Assembly: GCA_900215285.1 (NCBI GenBank)
Contig: OCMG01000004.1
Location: 496,001-560,000 of the forward strand
Reading direction: 5' to 3'
Source of the DNA: Ensifer adhaerens
Lineage (GTDB): Bacteria; Pseudomonadota; Alphaproteobacteria; Rhizobiales; Rhizobiaceae
Length of the DNA: 64,000 nt
Numbering within the stretch: position 1 is the first letter of the stretch; each line of letters opens with the position of its first letter. A program made the translations under genes and the position numbers. Below the pieces are notes generated by a model. The model was not told the origin of the DNA and ran no database searches. It saw nothing but the letters and a program-made list of their open reading frames with translations. Below are positions 35,297-46,031 of the stretch, piece after piece.

Positions 35297-36703
35297 TCAC
35301 AAAAAATCATAAGGAATGAACCCGCGCTCGTGCGGCTCGATGATCAGCTTGCGTTTCAGCGGCGGGACGGCGCGTTGGTGGCAGTCGCGCCGCTCGCAGA
35401 TGCGGCAGGAGATGCCGATGGGCTCGAAGGCTTCCGACCGGGCGATGTCGAGATCGTCGGCATAGACGAGTTCGCCGGCATATTCGATCTGACATCCAAG
35501 CGCGAGCGCGTGGCGCTGGACCGGTGCGCGGAAGCCGCCGGAGCGTTTGGAGACCGTCATGGCAAGACAGAGGTAGCGCGCGCCATCCGGCGTTTCGGCC
35601 AATTGGCGGATGATGCGGTCTGGCGTTTCGAAGGCGCGATGGACATTCCACAAGGGACAGGCGGAGCCGAAGCGGGCGAATTGCAGGCGCGTGGCGCTAT
35701 GGCGCTTGGTGATCGTGCCGGCCTGGTCGACGCGGGCGAAGAAGAACGGCACGCCCTTGGCGCCTGGCCGCTGGAGCGTGGAGAGCCGGTGGCAGACCTG
35801 CTCGAGGCTCGCGCCGAAGCGGTCGCAGAGCAGTTCGAGATCGTAGCGCAACTCCTTTGCCGCCGCTGCGAAGGCGCCGTAGGGCAGCATGACGGCGCCG
35901 GCGAAATAATTGGCCAGGCCGATCCGACAGATCGCACCGGCATCGGCGGAGCGGAATTCGGCCTTGGCGATGATCGCGTCGATGATCTTCTGATGCTCGA
36001 TCAACGCGATCTGGTGGGCGATCTGGAAAGCGTTCGTCGCATTGTCGGCGCGCGGGTTGAGCGTCAGCACGCGGCCGACGGGATCATAACGCCGCACCGC
36101 GTTCCCCTCGCCGCCCATGACGACGCGGACGCGATGCTTCTTCTCGATCGTATCGGCCATCTGACGCACGCGGTTGCGCGGGCTTTCGCCCATGCCGCTC
36201 GCCAGCTTTTCGGCGGCGACGTCCAGCTCGTGGATATAGTTGTCGATATAATGGAAGAAGTCGCGCACCTCTTCGTAAGGCGTCGGCTCGGTGGCGGCGG
36301 CGCGCGCGATCGTATCGTCCAGTTCAGCCAATTGCTCGCCGGCGCGGCGAAGCGCCCGATGCATGGAAAGAAAGGCATGCGCTACGTCCGGCGCGCTCTG
36401 GATGACGAGCTTCAGGTCCTGCACGGAAGGCTGCTCGCCGGAAAACAGCGGATCGGCAAAAGCCTCGCCGAGATCGGCAATCAGCCGGTCGCTGTCGTCA
36501 TTGGACAGGCTGGCAATGTCGAGCGCGAATTGCGAGGCGAGCGCCAGCAGGACTGGTGCGGTCACATGGCGCTGGTTGGTTTCCAGCTGCGACAGATAGC
36601 TCACCGAGATGCCGAGCTTGCCGGCAAAGCCTGCCTGGGTCAGCCCCGCCTCCTGGCGGATATCGCGCAGTTTCCGGCCGATGAAGAGTTTTTGAGCACG
36701 CAT
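35297..36703 (-). CDS. pccR: Short-chain fatty acyl regulator PccR (ScfR family)
   Basis: A 468-residue regulator. Residues about 5-65 are an XRE helix-turn-helix (RKLRDIRQEAGLTQAGFAGKLGISVSYLSQLE). The middle holds an ImmA/IrrE-like region with a degenerate metal motif (QIAHQIALIE) and the C-terminus a DUF2083 domain with paired cysteines (GISCRICERRDCHQRA). This architecture defines ScfR regulators such as Rhodobacter PccR, which activates propionyl-CoA carboxylase. The ATG at 36703 gives the usual N-terminus; a TTG three codons earlier is possible. It is divergent from pccB. Confidence 0.9.
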   Translation of the reverse strand: MRAQKLFIGRKLRDIRQEAGLTQAGFAGKLGISVSYLSQLETNQRHVTAPVLLALASQFALDIASLSNDDSDRLIADLGEAFADPLFSGEQPSVQDLKLVIQSAPDVAHAFLSMHRALRRAGEQLAELDDTIARAAATEPTPYEEVRDFFHYIDNYIHELDVAAEKLASGMGESPRNRVRQMADTIEKKHRVRVVMGGEGNAVRRYDPVGRVLTLNPRADNATNAFQIAHQIALIEHQKIIDAIIAKAEFRSADAGAICRIGLANYFAGAVMLPYGAFAAAAKELRYDLELLCDRFGASLEQVCHRLSTLQRPGAKGVPFFFARVDQAGTITKRHSATRLQFARFGSACPLWNVHRAFETPDRIIRQLAETPDGARYLCLAMTVSKRSGGFRAPVQRHALALGCQIEYAGELVYADDLDIARSEAFEPIGISCRICERRDCHQRAVPPLKRKLIIEPHERGFIPYDFL

Positions 36704-36710
36704 TGTTCTC

Positions 36711-36729
36711 AACTTCGCAGTTTGCAGAT
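36711..36729. promoter_or_regulatory. Candidate PccR binding half-sites
   Basis: Two TTYGCAG half-sites (TTCGCAG and TTTGCAG) lie in tandem, seven bases apart, in the pccR-pccB gap right next to the pccR start. They resemble the TTTGCAAA-type half-sites reported for PccR, but spacing and sequence are not exact, so this is tentative. Confidence 0.4.
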
Positions 36730-36821
36730 TTTTAATTTGATACTTTCACAACGCCGCCTTTTCAATCCTTCCGATAGGAGTAATTTACCGCTACCCAAGA
36801 GAGACATATGGAGGAGCAGAC

Positions 36822-38354
36822 ATGCAGGACATCCTTGAAAAGCTCGAAGCGCGGCGCGCGGAAGCCCGTCTCGGCGGCGGCCAGAAGCGGATCGATGCGC
36901 AGCATGGCAAGGGCAAGCTGACGGCGCGCGAACGCCTCGACGTTCTGCTGGATGAAGGCTCGTTCGAGGAATACGACATGTACAAGGCGCATCGCTGCGC
37001 CGATTTCGGCATGGAAACCCAGCAGTTTCCGGGTGATGGCGTCGTGACCGGGTGGGGTACGATCAATGGCCGGCCCACTTACGTCTTCTCGCAGGACTTC
37101 ACCGTCTTCGGCGGTTCGCTCTCCGAAACGCATGCCGAAAAGATCTGCAAGATCATGGATCTTGCCATGCAGAACGGCGTGCCGGTGATCGGCCTGAACG
37201 ATTCGGGCGGCGCGCGCATCCAGGAAGGCGTGGCCTCGCTCGGCGGCTATGCGGAAGTGTTCTGGCGCAATGTCCAGGCTTCGGGCGTCATCCCGCAGAT
37301 TTCCGTCATCATGGGCCCCTGCGCCGGCGGCGCGGTCTATTCGCCGGCCATGACCGACTTCATCTACATGGTCAAGGACACGTCCTACATGTTCGTGACC
37401 GGGCCGGATGTGGTGAAAACCGTCACCAACGAAATTGTCTCGGCGGAGGAGCTGGGTGGCGCCTCGACGCATACGAAAAAGTCCTCCGTCGCGGATGGCG
37501 CATTCGAAAATGACGTCGAGGCGCTCATCGAAATCCGCCGCATGTTCGATTTCCTGCCGCTCTCCAGCCGCGAAAAGCCGCCCGTGCTGCCGACCGCTGA
37601 CCGGGCGGACCGGATCGAGATGGCGCTGGACACGATCATCCCGGACAATCCGAACAAGCCCTATGACATGCACGAGGTGATTGCCCGCATCGCCGACGAG
37701 GCCGATTTCTTCGAGGTGCAGAAGGATCACGCCAAGAACATTCTCTGCGGCTTCATCCGCCTCAACGGCTCGACCGTCGGCGTCGTCGCGAACCAGCCGA
37801 TGGTTCTCGCCGGCTGCCTCGATATCGACAGCGCCAAGAAGGCCGGCCGGTTCGTCCGCTTCTGCGATGCCTTCAACATTCCGATCCTGACGCTGGTCGA
37901 CGTGCCCGGGTTCCTGCCCGGCACGGCCCAGGAATATGGCGGCATCATCAAGCATGGCGCGAAGCTGCTCTTCGCCTATGCGGAAGCCACCGTTCCGAAG
38001 GTGACGGTCATCACCCGCAAGGCCTATGGCGGCGCCTATGACGTGATGTCGTCCAAACATATCCGCGCCGACGTCAACTATGCCTGGCCCACCGCCCAGA
38101 TCGCCGTCATGGGCGCCAAGGGCGCGACCGAAATCCTCTACCGCTCGGAGCTCGGCGACGCCGACAAGATCGCCGCCCGCACGAAGGAATACGAAGACAA
38201 CTTCGCCAACCCCTTCAAGGCCGCCGAACGCGGCTTCATCGACGAGGTCATCATGCCGCATTCAACCCGGCGGCGGGTGATCCGGGCATTTGAAATGCTG
38301 AAGACGAAGGACGTGCAGCCGCCGAAGAAGAAGCACGACAATATTCCGCTCTAG
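36822..38354 (+). CDS. pccB: Propionyl-CoA carboxylase beta subunit
   Basis: A 510-residue carboxyltransferase subunit of normal length, with N- and C-terminal crotonase-like halves. Visible motifs are [28 protein letters not shown] (about residue 128), [12 protein letters not shown] and, in the second half, [23 protein letters not shown] and [11 protein letters not shown]. With PccA it forms methylmalonyl-CoA from propionyl-CoA. GGAGG precedes the ATG. It is divergent from pccR; pccA follows 2.6 kb later after five other genes. Confidence 0.97.
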   Translation: MQDILEKLEARRAEARLGGGQKRIDAQHGKGKLTARERLDVLLDEGSFEEYDMYKAHRCADFGMETQQFPGDGVVTGWGTINGRPTYVFSQDFTVFGGSLSETHAEKICKIMDLAMQNGVPVIGLNDSGGARIQEGVASLGGYAEVFWRNVQASGVIPQISVIMGPCAGGAVYSPAMTDFIYMVKDTSYMFVTGPDVVKTVTNEIVSAEELGGASTHTKKSSVADGAFENDVEALIEIRRMFDFLPLSSREKPPVLPTADRADRIEMALDTIIPDNPNKPYDMHEVIARIADEADFFEVQKDHAKNILCGFIRLNGSTVGVVANQPMVLAGCLDIDSAKKAGRFVRFCDAFNIPILTLVDVPGFLPGTAQEYGGIIKHGAKLLFAYAEATVPKVTVITRKAYGGAYDVMSSKHIRADVNYAWPTAQIAVMGAKGATEILYRSELGDADKIAARTKEYEDNFANPFKAAERGFIDEVIMPHSTRRRVIRAFEMLKTKDVQPPKKKHDNIPL

Positions 38355-38366
38355 AGGGAGGGTTGA

Positions 38367-38603
38367 ATGCCGACGATCCTCAGATGGAAGGGCCACAAGT
38401 TCCTTTTCTACTCGAAGGAGATCGGCGAGCCGCCGCATATCCATGTGCTGAAGGACCACAAACAGTTGAAGGTCTGGCTCTCGGATATCCGGCTCGCAAA
38501 GAACGTCGGTTTTGCAGCCCATGAGGTCAATGATATTCTCGCTGTGATCGCGGAGTACCAAGAGAAATTCCTGGAGGCCTGGAATGACCACTTTGGACAT
38601 TGA
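38367..38603 (+). CDS. DUF4160 protein
   Basis: A 78-residue protein with the DUF4160 pattern: PTILRWKGHKFLFYSKEIGEPPHIHV at the N-terminus (conserved EPPHIHV), then VGFAAHEVNDILAVI. GGAGGG precedes the ATG, 12 bp after pccB. It overlaps the DUF2442 gene by 20 bases. This pair is widespread, and its toxin-antitoxin-like layout suggests a two-component stability or toxin module, but the function is not proven. Confidence 0.88.
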   Translation: MPTILRWKGHKFLFYSKEIGEPPHIHVLKDHKQLKVWLSDIRLAKNVGFAAHEVNDILAVIAEYQEKFLEAWNDHFGH

Positions 38604-38868
38604 TGAAAAACAGCTTCAGGTGAAGAGCGTCGATGTGACGGAGGATTTCATCGTCTTCGGGATGGCGGATGGCCGCCGGATCGAAGCGCCGCTCTGGTGG
38701 TATCCGCGCCTTCACGCCGCGACGCCGGAGCAGCGCAAGGCTTGGGAAATCCTGCCGTTCGGCGATGCGGTCGGCTGGGACGAGATCGATGAATATATCA
38801 GCGCCAAGGCGCTGATCATTGGCGGGGCCGCCCCCGGCGCCATCCCGCCCTCACAGGCGGCTGAATGA
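38584..38868 (+). CDS. DUF2442 protein
   Basis: A 94-residue protein of the DUF2442 family: VKSVDVTEDFIVFGMADGRRIEAPLWWYPRLHAATPEQR, then DAVGWDEIDEYISAKAL. GGAGG lies in the DUF4160 3' end, so translation is likely coupled. It is probably the partner of the DUF4160 product. Confidence 0.88.
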   Translation: MTTLDIDEKQLQVKSVDVTEDFIVFGMADGRRIEAPLWWYPRLHAATPEQRKAWEILPFGDAVGWDEIDEYISAKALIIGGAAPGAIPPSQAAE

Positions 38869-38953
38869 ATTTTTTTGAACACCCTGTCTTTGTTCAGGGA
38901 CATCTCTACCTTATCGAGTCTTGCTCATTCGCAAAACTTGAAAGAGGAAAGCC

Positions 38954-39868
38954 ATGACCGACAACACCAAATTCCCGCCCGAGAAGAACTTTCCCGCCGG
39001 CTATCAGCCTCCCAAGGTCTGGACCTGGGAGAAGGGCAATGGCGGCGCGTTTGCCAGCATCAATCGGCCGATCGCCGGGCCGACGCATGAGAAGGAACTG
39101 CCGGTCGGAAAGCATCCGCTGCAGCTTTATTCGCTGGGAACCCCCAATGGGGTGAAGGTGACGATCCTGCTGGAAGAGCTACTCGCGGCAGGCCATTCGG
39201 GCGCAGAATATGATGCCTGGATCATCCGCATCAACGATGGTGACCAGTTCGGGTCGGGCTTTGTCGCGGTCAACCCGAATTCCAAGATTCCGGCCATGAT
39301 GGACCATGCGCCGGCTGATGGCGGCGCGCCGATCCGGCTCTTTGAGTCGGCCTCGATGATGACCTATCTGGCCGACAAGTTCGGCGCCTTCCTGCCGAAG
39401 GATGCGCGCAAGCGCGCGGAAGTGATGAACTGGCTGTTCTGGCAGATGGGCTCCGCTCCCTTCCTCGGCGGCGGCTTCGGGCATTTCTATGAATATGCGC
39501 CGATCAAGATCCAGTATGCCATCGACCGCTACGCCATGGAGGTGAAGCGCCAGCTCGACGTGCTGAACCGCCAGCTTGCCAACAACGAATTCATCGCCGG
39601 CGACGAATACTCCATCGCCGACATGGCGATCCTGCCCTGGTATGGCCGTCTCGCCGCCAAGGCCGCCTATAGCGATGCCGGCGATTTCCTGTCGGTGGAC
39701 GAATACGAGCATGTGCAGCGGTGGCGCAAGCAGCTCTTCGCCCGCCCCGCCGTCGATCGCGGCTCGATGGTCAACCGCGCCTTCGGTGAGCCGTCGAAGC
39801 AGTTGCACGAGCGCCATGATGCGTCGGATTTCGATCTGAAGACGCAGGACAAGATCGGGAAGGCGTGA
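38954..39868 (+). CDS. yghU: Glutathione-dependent disulfide-bond oxidoreductase YghU-like
   Basis: A 304-residue nu-class glutathione S-transferase-like protein. It has the YghU N-terminal extension (YQPPKVWTWEKGNGGAFASINRPIAGPTHE), a thioredoxin-fold domain with LYSLGTPNGVKVTILLEEL, and the helical domain with LFWQMGSAPFLGGGFGHFYEYAP. YghU reduces small disulfides using two bound glutathiones. AGAGGAAAG precedes the ATG. A short hypothetical gene begins 3 bp after its stop. Confidence 0.94.
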   Translation: MTDNTKFPPEKNFPAGYQPPKVWTWEKGNGGAFASINRPIAGPTHEKELPVGKHPLQLYSLGTPNGVKVTILLEELLAAGHSGAEYDAWIIRINDGDQFGSGFVAVNPNSKIPAMMDHAPADGGAPIRLFESASMMTYLADKFGAFLPKDARKRAEVMNWLFWQMGSAPFLGGGFGHFYEYAPIKIQYAIDRYAMEVKRQLDVLNRQLANNEFIAGDEYSIADMAILPWYGRLAAKAAYSDAGDFLSVDEYEHVQRWRKQLFARPAVDRGSMVNRAFGEPSKQLHERHDASDFDLKTQDKIGKA

Positions 39869-39871
39869 GGC

Positions 39872-40249
39872 ATGGGCAAGCTTCCTGAAATGACAAAGCA
39901 TCGCGGTTTCCCGTCAGGCCTGACGGGAACCGGCTGGCAATTCACCATCCGCCGCGCCAATCCGCGCGGCGTCACCAAGCTCTTCGAAAAGCCGCGCCCG
40001 ATGACGGCCGACAAGACGGAGCCGCTGGCGGACGCCGCTTTTCTCCATGCGCTCTGGCACCATTTCGGTGAAGAGCCCTTCGAGCGCGGCAATCTCGATG
40101 CCGGCCGTCTCTCGCGCCTGTTCAAGCGCGAGGTGGTGCCGGCCGAGCATCCCTTCGATCCGGAGTCCTATACCGCCCTTCTGAAGATCAACATGAACGT
40201 CGCGCGGACCAATTTCCCGCAGTCGTTCGACGATGTGTTCGAGGTGTGA
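39872..40249 (+). CDS. Hypothetical protein, 125 aa
   Basis: A soluble, basic protein with no signal or membrane segment. It starts 3 bp after yghU (GAGG just upstream) and ends 7 bp before queC, so it is probably part of the same transcript. I recognise no domain. Its N-terminal part ([31 protein letters not shown]) and C-terminal [25 protein letters not shown] look conserved rather than random. Codon use matches its neighbours. Confidence 0.75.
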   Translation: MGKLPEMTKHRGFPSGLTGTGWQFTIRRANPRGVTKLFEKPRPMTADKTEPLADAAFLHALWHHFGEEPFERGNLDAGRLSRLFKREVVPAEHPFDPESYTALLKINMNVARTNFPQSFDDVFEV

Positions 40250-40256
40250 GGCGATG

Positions 40257-40958
40257 ATGGAGGGCAAGGCGCTTGTGCTGTTTTCCGGCGGGCAGGACTC
40301 CGCGACCTGCCTCGCCTGGGCGCTTGAGAATTTCGAGGCGGTCGAGACGGTCGGCTTCGATTATCGGCAGAACCACAGTGTCGAGCTCGAGGTGCGGCTG
40401 CGTTTCCTTGCCCGGCTCAAAGCCGAGTTCCCGCAATGGGCGGAAAAGCTCAGCGAAGATCATATGGTGGACATGGGCCTGCTCGGCGCGATTTCCGAGA
40501 CGGCGCTGACCCGCGACATGGAAATCGAGATGGACGAGGCAGGCCTGCCGAACACGTTCGTGCCGGGCCGCAATCTCCTCTTCTTCACGGCGGCGGCAGC
40601 ACTCGCCTATCGGCGCAATGCCCGGCATCTCGTCGGCGGCATGTGCGAGACGGATTATTCCGGCTACCCGGACTGCCGCGACGACACACTGAAGAGCCTG
40701 CAGGTCACGCTCTCGCTGGGGCTCGATCGCCGGCAGGTCATTCACACGCCGCTGATGTGGCTGACGAAGGCTCAGACTTGGCGCATGGCGGAGGGACTGG
40801 GCGGCAAGCCGCTGGTCGATCTCATTCTGGAGGAGAGCCATAGCTGCTACCGGGGCGACCGCACGACGCGGCACCCCTGGGGCTATGGCTGCGGGACCTG
40901 CCCGGCCTGTGAACTCCGGCAGGCAGGTTACGAACAATATCGCGCCGAACGTCTGTGA
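40257..40958 (+). CDS. queC: 7-cyano-7-deazaguanine synthase
   Basis: A 233-residue ATP-dependent enzyme making preQ0 from 7-carboxy-7-deazaguanine in the queuosine pathway. The PP-loop is [11 protein letters not shown] (residues 9-19). The zinc cysteines are C197, C212, C215 and C218 (GCGTCPAC block). GAGG is five bases before the second of two adjacent ATGs, so I prefer 40257 to 40254. queD and queE are not in the window. Confidence 0.94.
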   Translation: MEGKALVLFSGGQDSATCLAWALENFEAVETVGFDYRQNHSVELEVRLRFLARLKAEFPQWAEKLSEDHMVDMGLLGAISETALTRDMEIEMDEAGLPNTFVPGRNLLFFTAAAALAYRRNARHLVGGMCETDYSGYPDCRDDTLKSLQVTLSLGLDRRQVIHTPLMWLTKAQTWRMAEGLGGKPLVDLILEESHSCYRGDRTTRHPWGYGCGTCPACELRQAGYEQYRAERL

Positions 40959-40987
40959 TCGGCACACAAGGGTAGGAAGCAAACGGC

Positions 40988-42991
<2,004 letters not shown>

Positions 42992-42998
42992 GGTCACT

Positions 42999-43043
42999 CT
43001 CCCCCCTTGAGGGGGAGATGTCGGCGTAGCCGACAGAGGGGGG
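42999..43043. repeat. Two-hairpin repeat, copy 9
   Basis: Module 1 is CCCCCCTTGAGGGGGAGA, the middle stem is TGTCGGC-GTA-GCCGACA, and the tail is GAGGGGGG. The tail lies eight bases (GAGG core) before the GTG start of the DUF559 gene and would serve as its ribosome binding site. Confidence 0.85.
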
Positions 43044-43047
43044 TACG

Positions 43048-43422
43048 GTGCCAAGTCGCACAATCTCGCCGAAGCTCAGGGCAAACGCCAAGAGGCTCCG
43101 GCGTGACATGACAGAAGCCGAGGCGCGGCTGTGGGCGCAACTGAGGGCGCATCGGCTGATGGGCCTGAAGTTTCGGCGGCAATTGCCGATCGCCGGCTAC
43201 ATCGCCGACTTCGCCTGCGCCGAACACAAGCTGATTGTCGAGCTGGATGGCTCGCAACATGCCATGGGCGACGTACCGGATGCGGATGTGGTCCGGACGC
43301 GGCGACTGAATGAAATCGGGTGGACTGTCGTTCGTTTCTGGAACGACGACGTGATGAAGGATCTGAACGGGGTCTGCGACCCCATTCTCGCGGTCATTCG
43401 TGAGCGGGGAAGCGATGTTTAG
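43048..43422 (+). CDS. DUF559 (Vsr-like endonuclease-fold) protein
   Basis: A 124-residue protein of the DUF559 family, related in fold to the very-short-patch repair endonuclease. MTEAEARLWAQLRAHRLMGLKFRRQLPIAGYIADFAC leads to IVELDGSQHAMG (acidic/Gln-x-His catalytic-type block near residue 70) and VVRFWNDDVMKD. It starts with GTG; the Shine-Dalgarno comes from the tail of repeat copy 9. An inverted repeat copy follows 10 bp after the stop, so the gene is bracketed by oppositely oriented repeats between pccA and mcm. The biological role of the family is unknown. Confidence 0.85.
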   Translation: MPSRTISPKLRANAKRLRRDMTEAEARLWAQLRAHRLMGLKFRRQLPIAGYIADFACAEHKLIVELDGSQHAMGDVPDADVVRTRRLNEIGWTVVRFWNDDVMKDLNGVCDPILAVIRERGSDV

Positions 43423-43430
43423 GGGGTGAC

Positions 43431-43484
43431 GAACCCCTCTCTGTCGGCTGCGCCGACATCTCTCCCCCAAGGGGAGAGAGTGAC
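43431..43484. repeat. Two-hairpin repeat, copy 10 (reverse orientation)
   Basis: Tail CCCCTCTC, middle stem TGTCGGC-TGC-GCCGACA, and module 1 CTCTCCCCCAAGGGGAGAG. These 54 bases are identical to 43671-43724. Confidence 0.85.
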
Positions 43485-43563
43485 GGTGCCGCACGCGCAT
43501 CGACCTTTGGAGCCGTAGCGGCTGAGGAGATGTTGCGGAAGGCAGAGCGAGTGAGCCTAGCCA

Positions 43564-43607
43564 TTCTCCCCCCTTGAGGGGGAGATGCCCGGCAGGGCAG
43601 AGGGGGT
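43564..43607. repeat. Two-hairpin repeat, copy 11
   Basis: Module 1 is CTCCCCCCTTGAGGGGGAG, the middle stem is TGCCC-GGCA-GGGCA, and the tail is GAGGGGGT. It lies in the leader region of mcm. Confidence 0.85.
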
Positions 43608-43662
43608 ATTCCCCGACCAACAATTTCCGCCCCATGGGGCGAACAGGGAAAGGATGCTTGAA

Positions 43663-45849
43663 ATGGCGAAGAACCCCTCTCTGTCGGCTGCGCCGACATC
43701 TCTCCCCCAAGGGGAGAGAGTGACCGCGCGCGACTGGCTCCCTCTCGCCTCAAAGGAACTCAAGGGCGCAGACCCATCCGCGCTCAACAAGGAAATGCCC
43801 GAGGGCATCACCATCAAGCCGCTCTATACGGCCGATGATCTCCCCGCCGACGCCGCAACCGCGCTTCCCGGCGTCGCGCCATTCACGCGCGGCGTGCGCG
43901 CCACCATGTATGCGGGCCAGCCCTGGACGATCCGGCAATATGCGGGGTTCTCGACCGCCGAAGAGTCCAACGCCTTCTATCGCCGCAACCTCGCGGCCGG
44001 GCAGAAGGGCCTCTCGGTCGCCTTCGACCTCGCAACCCATCGCGGGTATGACTCGGATCATCCCCGCGTCGTCGGCGATGTCGGCAAGGCGGGCGTGGCG
44101 ATCGACAGTGTCGAGGACATGAAGATCCTGTTCGATGGGATTCCGCTCGGCGAGATGAGCGTGTCGATGACCATGAACGGCGCGATCATCCCGGTGCTCG
44201 CCATGTTCATCGTCGCCGGCGAGGAGCAGGGCGTGCCGCGCGCCAAGCTCACGGGCACGGTGCAGAACGACATCCTGAAGGAGTTCATGGTCCGCAACAC
44301 CTATATCTACCCGCCGGAACCCTCGATGCGGATCGTGGCGGATATCATCGAGTTTACGGCCAAGGAGATGCCGAAGTTCAACTCCATCTCCATTTCCGGC
44401 TATCACATGCAGGAAGCCGGCGCGACGCTCTCCCAGGAACTCGCCTATACGCTGGCCGACGGCATAGAATATGTGCGCGCGGCGATGAAGAAGGGCCTCG
44501 ATGTCGACGATTTCGCCGGCCGGCTGTCCTTCTTCTTCTGCATCGGCATGAATATCTTCATGGAAGCGGCGAAGCTGCGCGCGGCGCGCCAGCTCTGGTC
44601 GCGGATCATGACGGATTTCGGAGCGAAGTCCGAGCGCTCGAAGATGCTGCGGACGCATTGCCAGACCTCCGGCGTGTCGCTGACCGAGCAGGACCCCTAT
44701 AACAACGTTGTCCGTACCGCCTATGAGGCGCTGGCCGCCGTGCTCGGCGGAACCCAGTCGCTGCACACCAATTCCTTTGACGAGGCGATCGCGCTGCCGA
44801 CGGAATTTTCCGCCCGCATCGCCCGCAACACGCAGCTGATCCTGCAGCACGAAACGGGCGTGACGAATGTCGTCGATCCGCTCGGCGGCTCCTATTATGT
44901 CGAGGCGCTGACGGCGCAGCTCGCCGAAGAGGCGTGGTCAATGATCCAGGAGGTCGAAAGCCTGGGCGGCATGACGAAGGCGGTCGAGCAGGGCCTGCCG
45001 AAGATGCGTATCGAGGAGGCCGCGACCCGCAAGCAGGCGCGCATCGACCGGGGCGAGGATGTCATCGTCGGCGTCAACAGGTTCCGGCTGGAGAACGAGC
45101 CCAAGGTCGACATTCTCGAGATCGACAATGCGAAGGTCCGCGCGAGCCAGATTGCAAGGCTGACCCGCATCCGCGAGACGCGCGACGGCAAGGCGGTCGA
45201 GGCAGCACTCACGGCGCTGGAAAAGGTCGCGGCGTCCGGCCAGGGCAATCTTCTCGCCGCCGCCGTCGAAGCCGCCCGTGCGCGCGCCTCGCTCGGCGAG
45301 ATTTCGGATGCGATGGAGCGCGCCTTCTCGCGCCACCATGCCTCTACCCGCGTGATTTCCGGCGTCTATGCCGATGCCTATCAGGAGGATGCGGAATACA
45401 AGGCGATCCGCGCCAAGATCGAGGCGTTCAAGGCCGAGCGCGGCACGGAGCCTTCGATCCTCGTCGCCAAGATGGGCCAGGATGGCCACGATCGCGGCGC
45501 CAAGGTCATCGCCACCGCCTTTGCCGACATGGGCTTCCGCGTCGATCTCACCGACATGTTCGAAACGCCTTCCGAGGTCGCCGACAAGGCGGTCAATAAA
45601 AAGGTGGACGTCATCGGCGTGTCGTCGCTTGCCGCCGGTCACAAGACGCTCATCCCGGAGCTGATCGCCAAGCTGAAGGAAAAGGGCGCGGACGACATTA
45701 TCGTCGTTGCCGGCGGCGTGATCCCGGAACAGGACTACCAGTTCCTGCGTGATGCGGGCGTGGCCGAAATCTTCGGGCCGGGCTCGAATGTCATGGCGGC
45801 GGCGAATGCGGTGCTGGGGGATATTGCGGGACTGCGGCGGAACCGCTGA
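43663..45849 (+). CDS. mcm: Methylmalonyl-CoA mutase
   Basis: A 728-residue B12-dependent mutase converting methylmalonyl-CoA to succinyl-CoA. The N-terminal TIM barrel holds [20 protein letters not shown] and [17 protein letters not shown]. The C-terminal cobalamin domain has [12 protein letters not shown] with the cobalt-ligand His at about 609, and later GVSSLAAGH and GGVIPEQD. The ATG at 43663 has AAGGA eight bases upstream; another ATG at 43654 is possible. Oddly, residues about 3-18 ([16 protein letters not shown]) are encoded by a palindromic repeat identical to copy 10. It completes the propionate pathway after pccA. Confidence 0.96.
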   Translation: MAKNPSLSAAPTSLPQGERVTARDWLPLASKELKGADPSALNKEMPEGITIKPLYTADDLPADAATALPGVAPFTRGVRATMYAGQPWTIRQYAGFSTAEESNAFYRRNLAAGQKGLSVAFDLATHRGYDSDHPRVVGDVGKAGVAIDSVEDMKILFDGIPLGEMSVSMTMNGAIIPVLAMFIVAGEEQGVPRAKLTGTVQNDILKEFMVRNTYIYPPEPSMRIVADIIEFTAKEMPKFNSISISGYHMQEAGATLSQELAYTLADGIEYVRAAMKKGLDVDDFAGRLSFFFCIGMNIFMEAAKLRAARQLWSRIMTDFGAKSERSKMLRTHCQTSGVSLTEQDPYNNVVRTAYEALAAVLGGTQSLHTNSFDEAIALPTEFSARIARNTQLILQHETGVTNVVDPLGGSYYVEALTAQLAEEAWSMIQEVESLGGMTKAVEQGLPKMRIEEAATRKQARIDRGEDVIVGVNRFRLENEPKVDILEIDNAKVRASQIARLTRIRETRDGKAVEAALTALEKVAASGQGNLLAAAVEAARARASLGEISDAMERAFSRHHASTRVISGVYADAYQEDAEYKAIRAKIEAFKAERGTEPSILVAKMGQDGHDRGAKVIATAFADMGFRVDLTDMFETPSEVADKAVNKKVDVIGVSSLAAGHKTLIPELIAKLKEKGADDIIVVAGGVIPEQDYQFLRDAGVAEIFGPGSNVMAAANAVLGDIAGLRRNR
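43671..43724. repeat. Two-hairpin repeat, copy 12, inside the mcm coding region
   Basis: Identical over 54 bases to 43431-43484. It is read in frame without a stop as the first residues of methylmalonyl-CoA mutase. Confidence 0.85.
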
Positions 45850-46031
45850 GGGTGCGCCTGCCCCCTCTATCTCTTCCGGACAGCGGAACGCCCTTCATCA
45901 GAAACGCCTCACATTACAGGAACATTAAATCTTTTCGGGGGGATAGCGCGTTAGGAGTTCGTTTATCATAAATTTCGAGGATGCATTGCGTCTTCGACGG
46001 GTGGTTCGTTGATTCGACTTGGGGTGGCCAC

